A stretch of 64,000 bases of DNA from Bacteroidia bacterium (GCA_030431525.1 JAUIJC010000003.1:1-64000), one strand, 5' to 3'; positions 1 through 9,570 are shown, counted from the stretch's first letter. Translations and numbers: made by a program. The notes: generated by a model not told the origin, from the sequence alone.

Positions 1-1
1 G

Positions 2-3000
2 AACGCTTCAAAGACGGCCTTTTCCCAAATCGGCACCGTGCCAGTGAACAGCACCATCACCATGGGTGGCGACAGCCGTAAGCTTTGGATCGTTTTGAAC
101 AAGCGGAAGTGGTATGCCAGCACCGATGGTGGGGCGAATTTTTCTTACCAGAAGACTACAAGTATCTATTACGGCGATCCTTATGACGATATGGAATCGG
201 GTCAGTTCTTCGGAGCCCATCCCGATGATCCGAACATTTTGATTGGTGGTTATGCCCACCCTGTGAGCACAAGGAATGGTGGTCAGACGACCAACCTCGA
301 CGCCAAAAAATACTGGGGAAAATACCAAGGCGCCGTTGGCAACGACCCGAAGGTGCGTAACAACTACCACCCCGATTTGCAGGCCAGCCAGTTCTTCTAT
401 GACAAGGACGGCAAGTTGCTCTCCATCCGTTCGACTGATGGTGGTCTTTTCGTTTCCTACAACGATTGGACAAAAGAGAGCTTCCCGACTTACGCCGACA
501 TGACCGGCGTGTATTACAACATCTCGCTTTACGGGAAACCGACGCAGGAAACCTACCGTGGCGGTTTTATCTACGGCTACCTAAGCCCCGACCACCTTTC
601 CTGTGGTACGCAGGACCAAGGCTGGCAAGATGTGCGTTCCTCAACTTATGGAAACAAGCAACTTTCTTGGGATCAGATTCGAGGTGGTGATGGACCTTGT
701 ATTGTCACTGGAGATGGTAAAATCGGTTGGAAATACAACTACCAAGGAACCGGTGGGTTTGAGCGTTTTGAGCTTTATAATGGAAACACCTTTGTGGGGC
801 AGAATGGTGCAAAAAGTGCCAAAGCTGATTTCTCGTTTACCGGTGGTAGCTACTTTACTCCTTCTGTAGGTGACTGGGACGATGGTAACCGCATCTGGGT
901 GTTGAGCCAATCACTACGTCGTATTGAGTACAATCCAAGTACTGGAACAACGACGGCAAAGGAGGATCTGTTTGGCAGTGGGAATCAGTATATGCAGGGT
1001 ATTGCACAATCTCGTGTGAATCCGAATATCATTTACACCATGCGTAATGGTAACGTTTACAAGTCCACCAACCGTGGTACGAACTGGACGCAGGTTGCTA
1101 ATGCTTCGGCAACAGGAATCTCCGGCACCCACCAAAACCGAGGCATGGGCTGGAGCTCGCCTTTGGATGAAAATATTGTCCTTTTCGCTACCCAATCTGG
1201 TACTGCTGTAAAAACCGTTTTCTCGGAAGATGGAGGCCAGACGTGGCAGAACGTGACGGGAAGCGGTGCCAACTTGTTCCCATCGGCCGAGGTGAACGGC
1301 ATGGCCGGTTCCAAAAATGGCAAGCTCGTTTTCGCTTCTACGAACATGGGTCCTTACGTTTTTGTAGTGGCCGAGAAGAAATGGTACCCGATTGCTACGG
1401 ACGCCGACGTTCCTGTTTTCTGGGGACAGATTGTTTACTGTGTTGACTACGGTGATAAGGAAATCGTGCATTTCTCTACTTGGGGACAGGGCGTTTGGGA
1501 TTTTGTTATCCAAGACGAAGTATTCAATCAGGATGTGGCCGTGGACCAAGTTGAGGTTTCAGGTGGCGGAGAATGTGGTGGCGTAGTGAATCCAGAGGTG
1601 ACCATCACTAATAATGGTCTTCAAACCATCACCAGTGTTTCCCTGAAGGTTTATGTAAATGGTGTATTGCAAAAAACCGTGGCCCATACCACTTCCTTAG
1701 CGGAGCGTAAAAGCGAAACGGTAACCATTTCAGGCATTGTGTTGACCAAAGGTGGCATCAATGACATCAAGGTGGTGGCCGAAGGCCCGAACAACATGGC
1801 CGATGAGAACACCGTGAACAACGAAAAATCAGGGGAGGCCTTGGCCGGTGAGGTGCCGATTTCTGATATGACCCTGATCAGCTTCAGTTCGGATTACAAT
1901 AACGCCATCAATGCGACTTACGATAACGACCCAAGCACCATTTGGCATAACAACTGGGGCGCCAATGCACCAATGCCACATGAGCTGGTCTATGACCTTG
2001 GGAAGGCAACTGAGATTGGCGCGGTGAATTTCTTGAACCGTCAAAATAACAACAACGGTTTCCTTAAGGATGTGGAGTTCTCCACGAGCTCGGACGGAAC
2101 GAATTGGGGTACAGCCCAAGCCGTTGAGTTTGCCAGTACGACGGACTACCAGTTCAAGGAGCTCAGTTTGGAAAGTGGACGTTATGTTAAGATGAAAATC
2201 TTGTCCAACCAGTATGGAAATAATAACGCTTCCTTTGCTGAAATCCGTTTCTACGGTTGTTCCAGCGATGCACTCCAAGCCACCATCACTTCTCCTTCGA
2301 ACAACACGAATTTTGACGAAGGAACTGATGTGAAGGTAACAGCCAATGTGAAGGCTTCCGAGGGCGAGACCATTACGAAAGTCGAGTTCTTGGTGGATGG
2401 CAATGTGGTCGGCACCAAAACGACTTCGCCTTGGGAATACACGCTGACCAACCTTGCTATTGGAACGCACAAGTTGACTGTAGTCGCTTATGAAACTGGT
2501 GGAAATAATGTGACCTCCAATGAGATGACCATCCAGATTGATGAGGTGGTGGACTACGATGTGGCGGTTTCCAACCTAACGGTCAACAAACAGTCCGCTT
2601 GCGGTGGAATGGTTGATCTTTCCTTTGGGTTGGAAAACATTGGTGTGCAAACGCTTTCTGACTACCAATTGGAAATCTACGTGAACGGCAGTTTGGAAAG
2701 TACTTTGGACAAGACCTTGAGCTTGGCTTCTGGTGCTTCGGCTACGGTTGATGTAACTGGTTTTGTGCTGTCACAGAATGGCGCAAATACGGTCAAGGTA
2801 GTGGTGAAGAATCCGAACGGCAATGCCGATCAGAACACCACTGATAACGAAGCTTCAAAAAGCGTGGCCATCATGATGGGCGAGCTTCATCAGTTTGTGA
2901 TCGCATCCCGTTCCGAGAATCCATCATTGAACTTTGAGGTGACGCAAGGCGGTAGCACCGTTGTGGATCTGGCCTCGGCCACAAAATCTACTTCGGGTTC

Positions 3001-6000
3001 AAACACCGTTTATGAGTTCTGCTTGCCAGAAGGATGCTACGATTTGAAGGTGACTGATGCTTTCCAAGGCGGAAGCTGTACCACACCGGCATGGACGTCT
3101 GGACCGGAGTATTGTCTTGGTGAGGAGGTTTCTCACAATGGTAAGCTTTACAGATCTGAATACTGTAATACCAATGAACCGGGTAGTGGACAATATATTG
3201 GTTGGACTTATGTAGAGGATTGTAGTGTTTCCTACGACACCGACACTTATCAGTTGTTGGACAAGGACGCTACCGTTTTGGTTAGCCAAGATGTAGCTGG
3301 TTTCACTTCTCCGAAAACAGATGCTTTCTGTTCCGGAACTCAGACTGCTGTAACGGCTGATTTCTCTGCTAACAAGACGACTGCGTTCAGCTGTTCGGAT
3401 GTGGTATTTACTGCAAACACCACAGGAACCATCACCTCGTATGCATGGAACTTCGGTGCTGACGCTACGCCTGCAACGGCAACTGGCGTGGGACCTCACA
3501 CGGTTTCTTATGCCACTGCCGGAGCGAAGACGGTTTCCTTGACGGTCAATGGAACGGAGACAGAAACAAAAACGAATTATGTGACTGTTTCTCAGGATCC
3601 GAGCCGTACACCAAGCCTCACTGTCAGCTATGATGTGACTGAAATCTGCGAGGGTGGTGAAGTGAAAGCAACTGTTTCAAATGTGCAGTTTGGTGGTGCT
3701 AATCCACAATACCAGTGGAAAGTGAATGACCAAATCACAGCTACCGATGCGAATTTGACGCATACCTTCACTGGCTTGAAAGACGGCGACCAGTTGCGCG
3801 TAACCCTTGTCTCCGATGAGGAATGTGTGACCAATCAATACGCCAGCTCTGCGAATCAGGCGGTAAAAGTGAATGCTGAGGTAACGCCAACAATTGCTAT
3901 CGTTGCTGACCAGTCTGAGATTTGTTCAGGTGAGGAGGTAATCTTTACAGCTACTGCTACTTCCGGTACAGTAACATGGAAATTGAACGGCGCTTCAGTT
4001 GGCACTGGCAACGAGTACAAAACCAGCGGTTTGGCTGATGGCGACAAGGTTGTTGCCGAGTTGGCATCTGATGCAACTTGTGCCACTACAACGAATGTGA
4101 CTTCTAATGAGGAGTCTGTAAAAGTGAATGCTTCTGAAACTCCAACAATCAGCATCGTAGCTGACCAATCAGAAATCTGTTCTGGTGAGGAAGTGACATT
4201 CACGGCTACTGCTACTTCTGGTACGGTAACATGGAAATTGAATGGTGCTTCCGTTGGTACTGGCAACGAGTACAAGTCCAGCGGTTTGGCTGATGGTGAC
4301 AAGGTTGTTGCCGAGTTGACCTCTGATGCTACTTGTGCTACCGTTTCAACGGTGACTTCGAATGAGGAGTCTGTAAAAGTAAATACCGAAGTAACACCAA
4401 CGATTTCTATCGTAGCTGACCAATCAGAAATCTGTTCTGGTGAGGAGGTGACGTTCACAGCTACCGCTACTTCTGGTACGGTAACATGGAAATTGAACGG
4501 CGCTTCAGTTGGCACTGGCAATGAGTACAAGTCCAGCGGTTTGTCTGACGGCGACAAGGTTGTTGCTGAGTTGGTTTCTGATGCGACTTGTGCGACTGTT
4601 TCAACGGTGACTTCGAATGAGGAGTCTGTGACTGTAAACGCTCCTGAAACTCCAACAATCAGCATCGTAGCTGACCAATCAGAAATTTGTTCAGGCGAGG
4701 AAGTGACGTTCACAGCTACTGCTACTTCCGGTACAGTAACATGGAAATTGAACGGTGCTTCAGTTGGTACTGGGAACGAGTACAAGTCCAGCGGATTGGC
4801 TGACGGTGACAAGGTTGTCGCTGAGTTGGCATCCGATGCGACTTGTGCGACTGTTGCAACGGTGACTTCGAATGAAGAGTCTGTAACTGTGAATGCTTTT
4901 GGAACGCCAAGCATTGAAATCATTGCAGACAAATCAGATATCTGCGCTGGCGACATGGTAATGTTCAGCGCTACGGCCACTTCAGGTGTGATCAATTGGA
5001 AACTGAATGGCAACCAAGTTGGCACTGGAGCACAGTACCAGTCATCGACTTTGGCTGATGGCGATAAGGTTGTCGCTGAGGTGGTTTCCGATGAGACTTG
5101 TTCTGCAGGAGCAACGGCAAGCTCAAACGAGGTTTCCATCAATGTGAATTCGGCTGAAACACCATCCATTAATATTGTAGCTGACCAGTCGGAAATCTGT
5201 GCTGGACAGGAGGTAAGCTTCACGGCGAATGCTACTTCAGGAACAATCGATTGGAAAGTAAACGGAGCATCGGTTTCCAGCGGTTTAAGCTTCCAGACTT
5301 CAAGCCTAAACGACGGCGACAAAGTGGAGGCAGTGTTGACTTCCGACGCTTTGTGTGCCACGGCTTCAACTGCTAATTCCAACCAAGTGGTTGTTTCGGT
5401 GAACGCATCGACCACACCTTCGATTAGCATTGTTTCCAACAAGTCGAATGTTTGTCAAGGCGAGATGATTACCTTCTCTGCAACGGCAAGTTCTGGTTCC
5501 ATCGAATGGAAGGTGAACGGTGCAGTTGCTGGTTCAGGTTCTAGCTATGCTTCCTCAAACTTGGTGGACGGCGACATTGTTACCGCCGAGTTGACTTCCG
5601 ATGAGCAATGCCCGACAACGGCTGTGCTTGCTTCCAATGAGGAAAGTATCTCTGCGCAGAAGCCATTGAATCCAAGCGTAGAAGTGGAATTGATGGACGG
5701 CGAGGCATTCCCGCTTTGTTCGGGTACAGAAGCCAAGTTCACTGCTTTGGCTTATGACCAAGGAAGCGCTCCACAGTTCTACTGGAAAGTGAACAATGTG
5801 GTGGTTGCTACAGGTACTGAATACACCACTTCAAGCTTGAAGAATGGTCAAAGCGTAGTGTGTGAGATGATTGTTTCTGAAAGCTGTGTGGTAAGCAGTA
5901 AGGTAAGCTCGCCAGCGGTTCAGGCCGAGATTCTCGACGCCAACGACAGTCAGTGTATCACTTACCTAGATGAGAACGCCTTGGTGGATATGGATATTTA

Positions 6001-6211
6001 TCCAATTCCAGCTTCCGATGTGCTTCATATCCGAGCTAAAGCCATCGAGCAGATTCAGGTACTTGACAATCAGGGCAGGGTCGTGGAAACCATTGCTTTG
6101 AACAAGGAGAATGAATATGCTTTGAACACCATTGACTATAACGCTGGTACTTACTTCTTGAAGATTACTTATCAAGAAGGTCAGCTGATGAAAAAGGTGG
6201 TGAAGGATTAA
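2..6211 (+). CDS. Large multidomain T9SS-secreted protein (Asp-box propeller, CARDB, F5/8C, PKD and Ig repeats), 5' partial
   Basis: The frame is open from base 2, so the true start and signal peptide lie left of the window; the GTG at 38 is only internal. Residues counted from 38: 1-500 carry Asp-box-like motifs (STDGG, STNRGTNW, SEDGGQTW), as in BNR/sortilin-type propellers. CARDB-like domains lie at ~500-600 and ~840-945, a discoidin (F5/8 type C) domain at ~615-745 and a bacterial Ig domain at ~748-840. A Cys/Trp-rich segment (~1014-1062) resembles CBM5/12, and a PKD domain follows at ~1106-1186. Then come Ig-like repeats, seven of them exactly 85 residues apart. The last ~74 residues (YPIPASDVLHI ... 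GTYFLKI ... KKVVKD) are a T9SS type A sorting domain. It is probably exported and surface-anchored, acting as an adhesin or carbohydrate-active protein; no catalytic site was identified in the visible part. Confidence 0.85.
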   Translation, partial: NASKTAFSQIGTVPVNSTITMGGDSRKLWIVLNKRKWYASTDGGANFSYQKTTSIYYGDPYDDMESGQFFGAHPDDPNILIGGYAHPVSTRNGGQTTNLDAKKYWGKYQGAVGNDPKVRNNYHPDLQASQFFYDKDGKLLSIRSTDGGLFVSYNDWTKESFPTYADMTGVYYNISLYGKPTQETYRGGFIYGYLSPDHLSCGTQDQGWQDVRSSTYGNKQLSWDQIRGGDGPCIVTGDGKIGWKYNYQGTGGFERFELYNGNTFVGQNGAKSAKADFSFTGGSYFTPSVGDWDDGNRIWVLSQSLRRIEYNPSTGTTTAKEDLFGSGNQYMQGIAQSRVNPNIIYTMRNGNVYKSTNRGTNWTQVANASATGISGTHQNRGMGWSSPLDENIVLFATQSGTAVKTVFSEDGGQTWQNVTGSGANLFPSAEVNGMAGSKNGKLVFASTNMGPYVFVVAEKKWYPIATDADVPVFWGQIVYCVDYGDKEIVHFSTWGQGVWDFVIQDEVFNQDVAVDQVEVSGGGECGGVVNPEVTITNNGLQTITSVSLKVYVNGVLQKTVAHTTSLAERKSETVTISGIVLTKGGINDIKVVAEGPNNMADENTVNNEKSGEALAGEVPISDMTLISFSSDYNNAINATYDNDPSTIWHNNWGANAPMPHELVYDLGKATEIGAVNFLNRQNNNNGFLKDVEFSTSSDGTNWGTAQAVEFASTTDYQFKELSLESGRYVKMKILSNQYGNNNASFAEIRFYGCSSDALQATITSPSNNTNFDEGTDVKVTANVKASEGETITKVEFLVDGNVVGTKTTSPWEYTLTNLAIGTHKLTVVAYETGGNNVTSNEMTIQIDEVVDYDVAVSNLTVNKQSACGGMVDLSFGLENIGVQTLSDYQLEIYVNGSLESTLDKTLSLASGASATVDVTGFVLSQNGANTVKVVVKNPNGNADQNTTDNEASKSVAIMMGELHQFVIASRSENPSLNFEVTQGGSTVVDLASATKSTSGSNTVYEFCLPEGCYDLKVTDAFQGGSCTTPAWTSGPEYCLGEEVSHNGKLYRSEYCNTNEPGSGQYIGWTYVEDCSVSYDTDTYQLLDKDATVLVSQDVAGFTSPKTDAFCSGTQTAVTADFSANKTTAFSCSDVVFTANTTGTITSYAWNFGADATPATATGVGPHTVSYATAGAKTVSLTVNGTETETKTNYVTVSQDPSRTPSLTVSYDVTEICEGGEVKATVSNVQFGGANPQYQWKVNDQITATDANLTHTFTGLKDGDQLRVTLVSDEECVTNQYASSANQAVKVNAEVTPTIAIVADQSEICSGEEVIFTATATSGTVTWKLNGASVGTGNEYKTSGLADGDKVVAELASDATCATTTNVTSNEESVKVNASETPTISIVADQSEICSGEEVTFTATATSGTVTWKLNGASVGTGNEYKSSGLADGDKVVAELTSDATCATVSTVTSNEESVKVNTEVTPTISIVADQSEICSGEEVTFTATATSGTVTWKLNGASVGTGNEYKSSGLSDGDKVVAELVSDATCATVSTVTSNEESVTVNAPETPTISIVADQSEICSGEEVTFTATATSGTVTWKLNGASVGTGNEYKSSGLADGDKVVAELASDATCATVATVTSNEESVTVNAFGTPSIEIIADKSDICAGDMVMFSATATSGVINWKLNGNQVGTGAQYQSSTLADGDKVVAEVVSDETCSAGATASSNEVSINVNSAETPSINIVADQSEICAGQEVSFTANATSGTIDWKVNGASVSSGLSFQTSSLNDGDKVEAVLTSDALCATASTANSNQVVVSVNASTTPSISIVSNKSNVCQGEMITFSATASSGSIEWKVNGAVAGSGSSYASSNLVDGDIVTAELTSDEQCPTTAVLASNEESISAQKPLNPSVEVELMDGEAFPLCSGTEAKFTALAYDQGSAPQFYWKVNNVVVATGTEYTTSSLKNGQSVVCEMIVSESCVVSSKVSSPAVQAEILDANDSQCITYLDENALVDMDIYPIPASDVLHIRAKAIEQIQVLDNQGRVVETIALNKENEYALNTIDYNAGTYFLKITYQEGQLMKKVVKD
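3905..5689 (+). repeat. Seven in-frame 255-bp tandem repeats (85-residue Ig-like units)
   Basis: The conserved start of each unit (GTAGCTGACCAATCAGAAAT-like) recurs at 3905, 4160, 4415, 4670, 4925, 5180 and 5435, always 255 bp apart. Units 1-4 are nearly identical at nucleotide level; units 5-7 are diverged. A more distant unit lies on each side (about 3610-3870 and 5675-5930). Each unit encodes one Ig-like domain of the form 'ADQSEICSGEEVTFTA ... WKLNG ... DGDKVVAE'. Confidence 0.9.
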
Positions 6212-6236
6212 TCACCATCCTTTTTGAAATAGAAAA

Positions 6237-6269
6237 CCCCTCGCATCGTGATGATGCGAGGGGTTTTTT
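6237..6269 (+). terminator. Rho-independent terminator after the large T9SS gene
   Basis: A perfect 11-bp stem (CCCCTCGCATC, 6237-6247, with GATGCGAGGGG, 6253-6263) has a 5-nt loop and is followed by six T. It lies 25 bp after the stop codon. Confidence 0.95.
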
Positions 6270-6658
6270 ATTGGAAAATAAGTGGGTTTATGTCATGCTG
6301 GAAAAGGTGTTCAAAAACAACAGGATTTTATAACCCCTTCCAGGATCGTAAATTTATTTAAATCAAAAACTTACATGGTGGCTTAGGTGGTTTTTAGTCC
6401 TAAAAAATCAATTCTATTTGAGGGTGGATTATTGGGGCAGGCTATTGTGTCTTCTTGTGTCGAAATAGACGTGATTAGTGACTCTATGATTCTTGTGGAA
6501 GGCACTTGTCCATTGATGTAAAATGAGTCCTTTTGTTACAGGAGGAAGATGCCTGGAAGACTTTTGTGTGGGTTTGAGTTTTGTGGGAGCATTGGATTTA
6601 ACTGCTTAAAAATCAAACTTAAAACATCTCTTTTAATCATTTTAAAATCTTTTACAAC
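6270..6658. other. Intergenic region with no gene seen
   Basis: This ~390-bp gap separates the terminator from the tail-collar gene. It has no convincing coding frame, repeat or strong hairpin. It presumably carries the promoter of the 6659 gene, but no clear TAnnTTTG box was located. Confidence 0.5.
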
Positions 6659-7207
6659 ATGTCAACAGAACCATTTATTGGAGAAGTGAAAATCTTTGGG
6701 TTCCATTATGCACCACGAGGTTATAGTGTTTGTGATGGTCAATTGTTGGCTATTTCCTCAAACACAGCCTTATTCTCCTTGCTTGGAACCAATTTCGGTG
6801 GTGACGGCAGGACCACTTTTGCACTTCCTGACCTTAGGGGACGCATGCCTATTGGCCAACATGCTGGTCCTGGTCTGCCTAATTACAATATCGGGCAGAA
6901 AGGGGGGGCAAACCAGACTTTCCTTAACCAAGACCAATTGCCTGCGCATAGCCATAGTGCGATGCCGATTTCTGTCAATTTGCCAGTATCCAGCAAAGTG
7001 GCTGAAGAGTCGGTGCCTATGGGGAACTATCTGGCGGTTACGTCCTCTGAGACCTATTTCTCGCAAGCTGATGGGGTGGCTGGCAACCTTACCGTTTCTG
7101 GTGATACGGGGGTGACTGGAAATAATTCGCCAGTGGATATCATGAATCCTTATTTGGCCATGAATTACTCTATCGCTTTGCAAGGGATTTTCCCGCCAAG
7201 ACCATAA
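6659..7207 (+). CDS. Phage tail collar domain protein (microcystin-dependent-protein/MdpB-like)
   Basis: This 182-residue protein is typical of stand-alone bacterial tail-collar proteins. The N-terminal collar domain is recognised by 'GEVKIFGFHYAPRGYSVCDG', 'ALFSLLGTNFGGDGRTTFALPDLRGRMP' (conserved G-DGRTTFALPDLRGR core) and 'NQDQLPAHSHSA'. The C-terminus is 'NPYLAMNYSIALQGIFPPR', the usual ending. No signal peptide is visible. The family is related to short tail-fibre proteins of phages, but such genes also occur alone or in small clusters in Bacteroidota and cyanobacteria, with unknown function. No other phage gene is nearby, so a prophage is unlikely. The next gene starts 216 bp downstream behind a long hairpin. 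Confidence 0.85.
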   Translation: MSTEPFIGEVKIFGFHYAPRGYSVCDGQLLAISSNTALFSLLGTNFGGDGRTTFALPDLRGRMPIGQHAGPGLPNYNIGQKGGANQTFLNQDQLPAHSHSAMPISVNLPVSSKVAEESVPMGNYLAVTSSETYFSQADGVAGNLTVSGDTGVTGNNSPVDIMNPYLAMNYSIALQGIFPPRP

Positions 7208-7260
7208 TTAGTTCTTTCCTTTATTCAAGGACTGGAGTTATTCAGAAGTGTTTTTCATAT

Positions 7261-7354
7261 CACCTGCCGACAGCTAAAAGTTTTGGCATTGTGTTATGAA
7301 AAACATTTCAGCAAATGCAATCATACTGCTAATGCCTATAGCTATTGGCAGGTG
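7261..7354 (+). promoter_or_regulatory. Long structured leader upstream of the binding-protein/formyltransferase pair
   Basis: The outer arms CACCTGCCGACAGCTA (7261-7276) and TAGCTATTGGCAGGTG (7339-7354) pair with 14 Watson-Crick pairs, one G-U and one mismatch. Inside, TTGGCATT and AATGCC can form a second helix. No U-tract follows, so it does not look like a terminator. It lies 69 bp before the ATG at 7424. It could be a cis-regulatory RNA or a decayed palindromic repeat; I cannot assign it to a known riboswitch. Confidence 0.45.
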
Positions 7355-7423
7355 AAATGCTCTGTAATTTCGGTCAAGTGACTATCCTCGGAAGGCTGAT
7401 GCTTTTCGAGGGTTTTTCTGTTT

Positions 7424-8578
7424 ATGCAAAAAATTGGCATTCTCTTACCTCGTTCCACTTATTATGGTTCAATCAGTTTTGACTTGTTTGATGGCCTTAA
7501 ACAAGGCTTGAAGCACTTGTGTAGGGATGATGTGATTGTTGTCCATGACAATATTGGTTTCGGGACAGACCAGCAATTGTGCTATCGAGCGACAGAACAA
7601 TTGTTGATGAATGATGAGGTTTCTATTGTGTTTGCCTACGTCAGCCATCGTACAGCCCAATTGCTCAAGCCCTTGTTCATGGCAACGAACAAGCTGTTGG
7701 TGGTGCTGGATAGTGGAGCAAACTTACCTCAAGAATGGCCTCTTTCATCAAACACTATTTATCATTCCCTGCACAATTCATTGGGAAGTTGGCTCTCCGC
7801 CAAGGAAGCGAGTCGGTTTGGCTACGACAAGGCGGTTATGGTGACTGGGTATTATGATGGAGGCTATTTACAAACTCATGCTACCCATTTAGGTTTTTCA
7901 AGTCAGCAGGGCAGAATCGTGAACAATTTTGTTACGGGTTACAAGCGAGAGGAATTTAACTTTTCAAGTTTGTCAACGTGGTATGCCGAACAAGAAGGAA
8001 CCTGCTTTTTGGCCCCGTTTAGTGGGGACTTTGTGCAGTGGTATTTTGAGGAAATCAAGAAGCAATTTTCGGACTCGAGCGTAGCTATTTTTTTGCCTCC
8101 CTTCGGTTTGGAGGAATCGATGTTGGCAGGGGCACCTTATCCAAATCAGGAGGTGCGGGGTGTTGTCTGTTGGTCAAAGCATTTATCCTTGCCGAAGAAC
8201 ACTACTTTTCTTGAGGTGATGGAAAGTGCGGGAAAGCGGGCAAACCTCTTTTCGCTGTTGGGTTGGGAAGCTTCTATTTTGGCAGATAAGGCGCTTGGAT
8301 TGATGGAGGCGAATCGGTTTGATGGCCGTCAAACATGCCGTGACTTATTGGAATTCAGCTTTGAGGGACCACGGGGAACCGTGTATTTCGATGCAGGTAC
8401 TCACACTTCTTTGGCACCGCTTTATCGTGCCTTGCTAAAAGAAAATAAGGAAGGGGGCTGTGCATTGGAAGTGCTGGAAGAGATTCCCGCCGACCAAGTG
8501 CTGGATGCCTATGTGGAAATGTCAGGCGTGCCTTTGGAAAATGCCACTTCGGGTTGGTATAACAGCTACGTGTGTATA
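7424..8578 (+). CDS. Cytosolic type 1 periplasmic-binding-fold protein (AmiC/UrtA-like)
   Basis: This ~385-residue protein resembles ABC-type amino acid/amide/urea substrate-binding proteins of the Leu/Ile/Val family. It opens with 'KIGILLPRSTYYGSIS', has 'FAYVSHRTAQLLKPL' and 'LVVLDSGANLPQEW' in the first lobe, and ends with 'FEGPRGTVYFDAGTHTSLAPLYRA', the usual UrtA/AmiC-type region. It lacks a signal peptide: the N-terminus begins directly with the first beta strand. It is therefore probably a cytoplasmic ligand sensor, as AmiC is, rather than a transporter subunit, and no permease or ATPase gene is adjacent. Its stop codon (TGA, 8579-8581) overlaps the ATG of the formyltransferase at 8578, so the two are translationally coupled. 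The ligand is unknown. Confidence 0.8.
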
Positions 8579-9570
8579 TGATGAGCTTGCCTAAAATAGT
8601 ACTCATGTGTGCAGGCGAGTCTGCTTACCCAACCCTGCAACTGTTGCTTTTGGAGAAGTACCTATCGGCTGTGGTTTGTGTGGGAAAACAGGACGGTTCC
8701 CATGTGGTGCAAGAAGTCTGCGAGGAACAGAAGCTTCCCGTATTCATGCTTTCATCCAAAAAGGAGTTGAATGCCCTCAAGTCTTGGCTGGAAGGTTTGG
8801 ACGCTAATACCATATTTTGTGTGGGCTTTCCGTACCTCTTACCCATGGAAATCCTCACGATTTATGCGGGGAGGTGCTTCAATTTTCACATGGGTGTTCT
8901 GCCTGAATACCGTGGTCCCATGCCCATTTTTGAAACCTTGCGTTCGGCGGAGAAGGAAACTGCCGTGACGGTGCATCAGATGACAGCATCTTTTGATGAG
9001 GGGGATGTGGTCTTTGAAGACCGATTTTACCTTGATGCAGGAGAAACTTTTGGCTCCTTGGCCTTGAAGTTTGCGGAGCGGATTTCTTTGGCCTCACAGA
9101 ATTTGGCGCAGATGCTCTCATTTGGCAATTCTCTTCCGCTCAAAAAGCAAGAAGGGGCGTTTGCCTCTTTTTTCAATTACCCTGACAAATTTGAAACAAC
9201 AATCAAGTGGAAGTCAATGTGTTCCAGTGATGTGGAGCATCTTGTGAATGCTTGTAATCCATGGAATCAAGGCGCGGATACGCTTCTACATGGAAAACCG
9301 TTGAAGTTGGTTTCGGTGCAATTTTCCAAGGAACAACATGATGATGTGGAGGCAGGAACGATTCTGCAACTGGAATTGGGAAAGCCTGTTTTGGTGGCCT
9401 GTTTGGATGGGGAAGTGCTGGCCGTGGATATTGTTTCCAGTGCTTGGGGCATTGAGCCTGCCCAAAAGTTGTTCTCGCGCATTGCGCATGTGGGGGATGT
9501 GCTTGGGGCAAACCAAAAGCTTAATAAAACCAACCGTCTGAAAAATCGAGTCGAATCGACAACTGAGTGA
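8578..9570 (+). CDS. Formyltransferase family protein (methionyl-tRNA formyltransferase-like fold)
   Basis: Counted from the ATG at 8578, 'FNFHMGVLPEYRGPMP' and 'DEGDVVFE' supply the N-10-formyltetrahydrofolate transferase triad Asn102, His104 and Asp143. The order and spacing match E. coli Fmt (N106, H108, D144). The C-terminal ~120 residues resemble the Fmt C-terminal domain ('PWNQGADTLLHGKPLKL ... GEVLAVDIV'). Length (330) is normal for the family. It is probably not the housekeeping Fmt, because it sits in a two-gene operon with a binding-fold protein and its N-terminus is divergent (no canonical GTPxFA). An amino-sugar or small-amine acceptor is possible. ATG codons at 8578 and 8581 overlap the upstream stop, and either could be used. 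Confidence 0.8.
   Translation: MMSLPKIVLMCAGESAYPTLQLLLLEKYLSAVVCVGKQDGSHVVQEVCEEQKLPVFMLSSKKELNALKSWLEGLDANTIFCVGFPYLLPMEILTIYAGRCFNFHMGVLPEYRGPMPIFETLRSAEKETAVTVHQMTASFDEGDVVFEDRFYLDAGETFGSLALKFAERISLASQNLAQMLSFGNSLPLKKQEGAFASFFNYPDKFETTIKWKSMCSSDVEHLVNACNPWNQGADTLLHGKPLKLVSVQFSKEQHDDVEAGTILQLELGKPVLVACLDGEVLAVDIVSSAWGIEPAQKLFSRIAHVGDVLGANQKLNKTNRLKNRVESTTE

Noticed and set aside
3856-5442. Open frame of 528 codons on the minus strand within the repeat region
   Set aside because: It is an antisense shadow of the Ig-repeat gene, created by the repeated codon pattern; its product is low-complexity with repeated Val/Pro/Ser/Thr stretches and has no start context.
6659-7207. Prophage remnant based on the tail-collar domain
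   Set aside because: No other phage gene, integrase or attachment site is near; stand-alone collar proteins are common in Bacteroidota.
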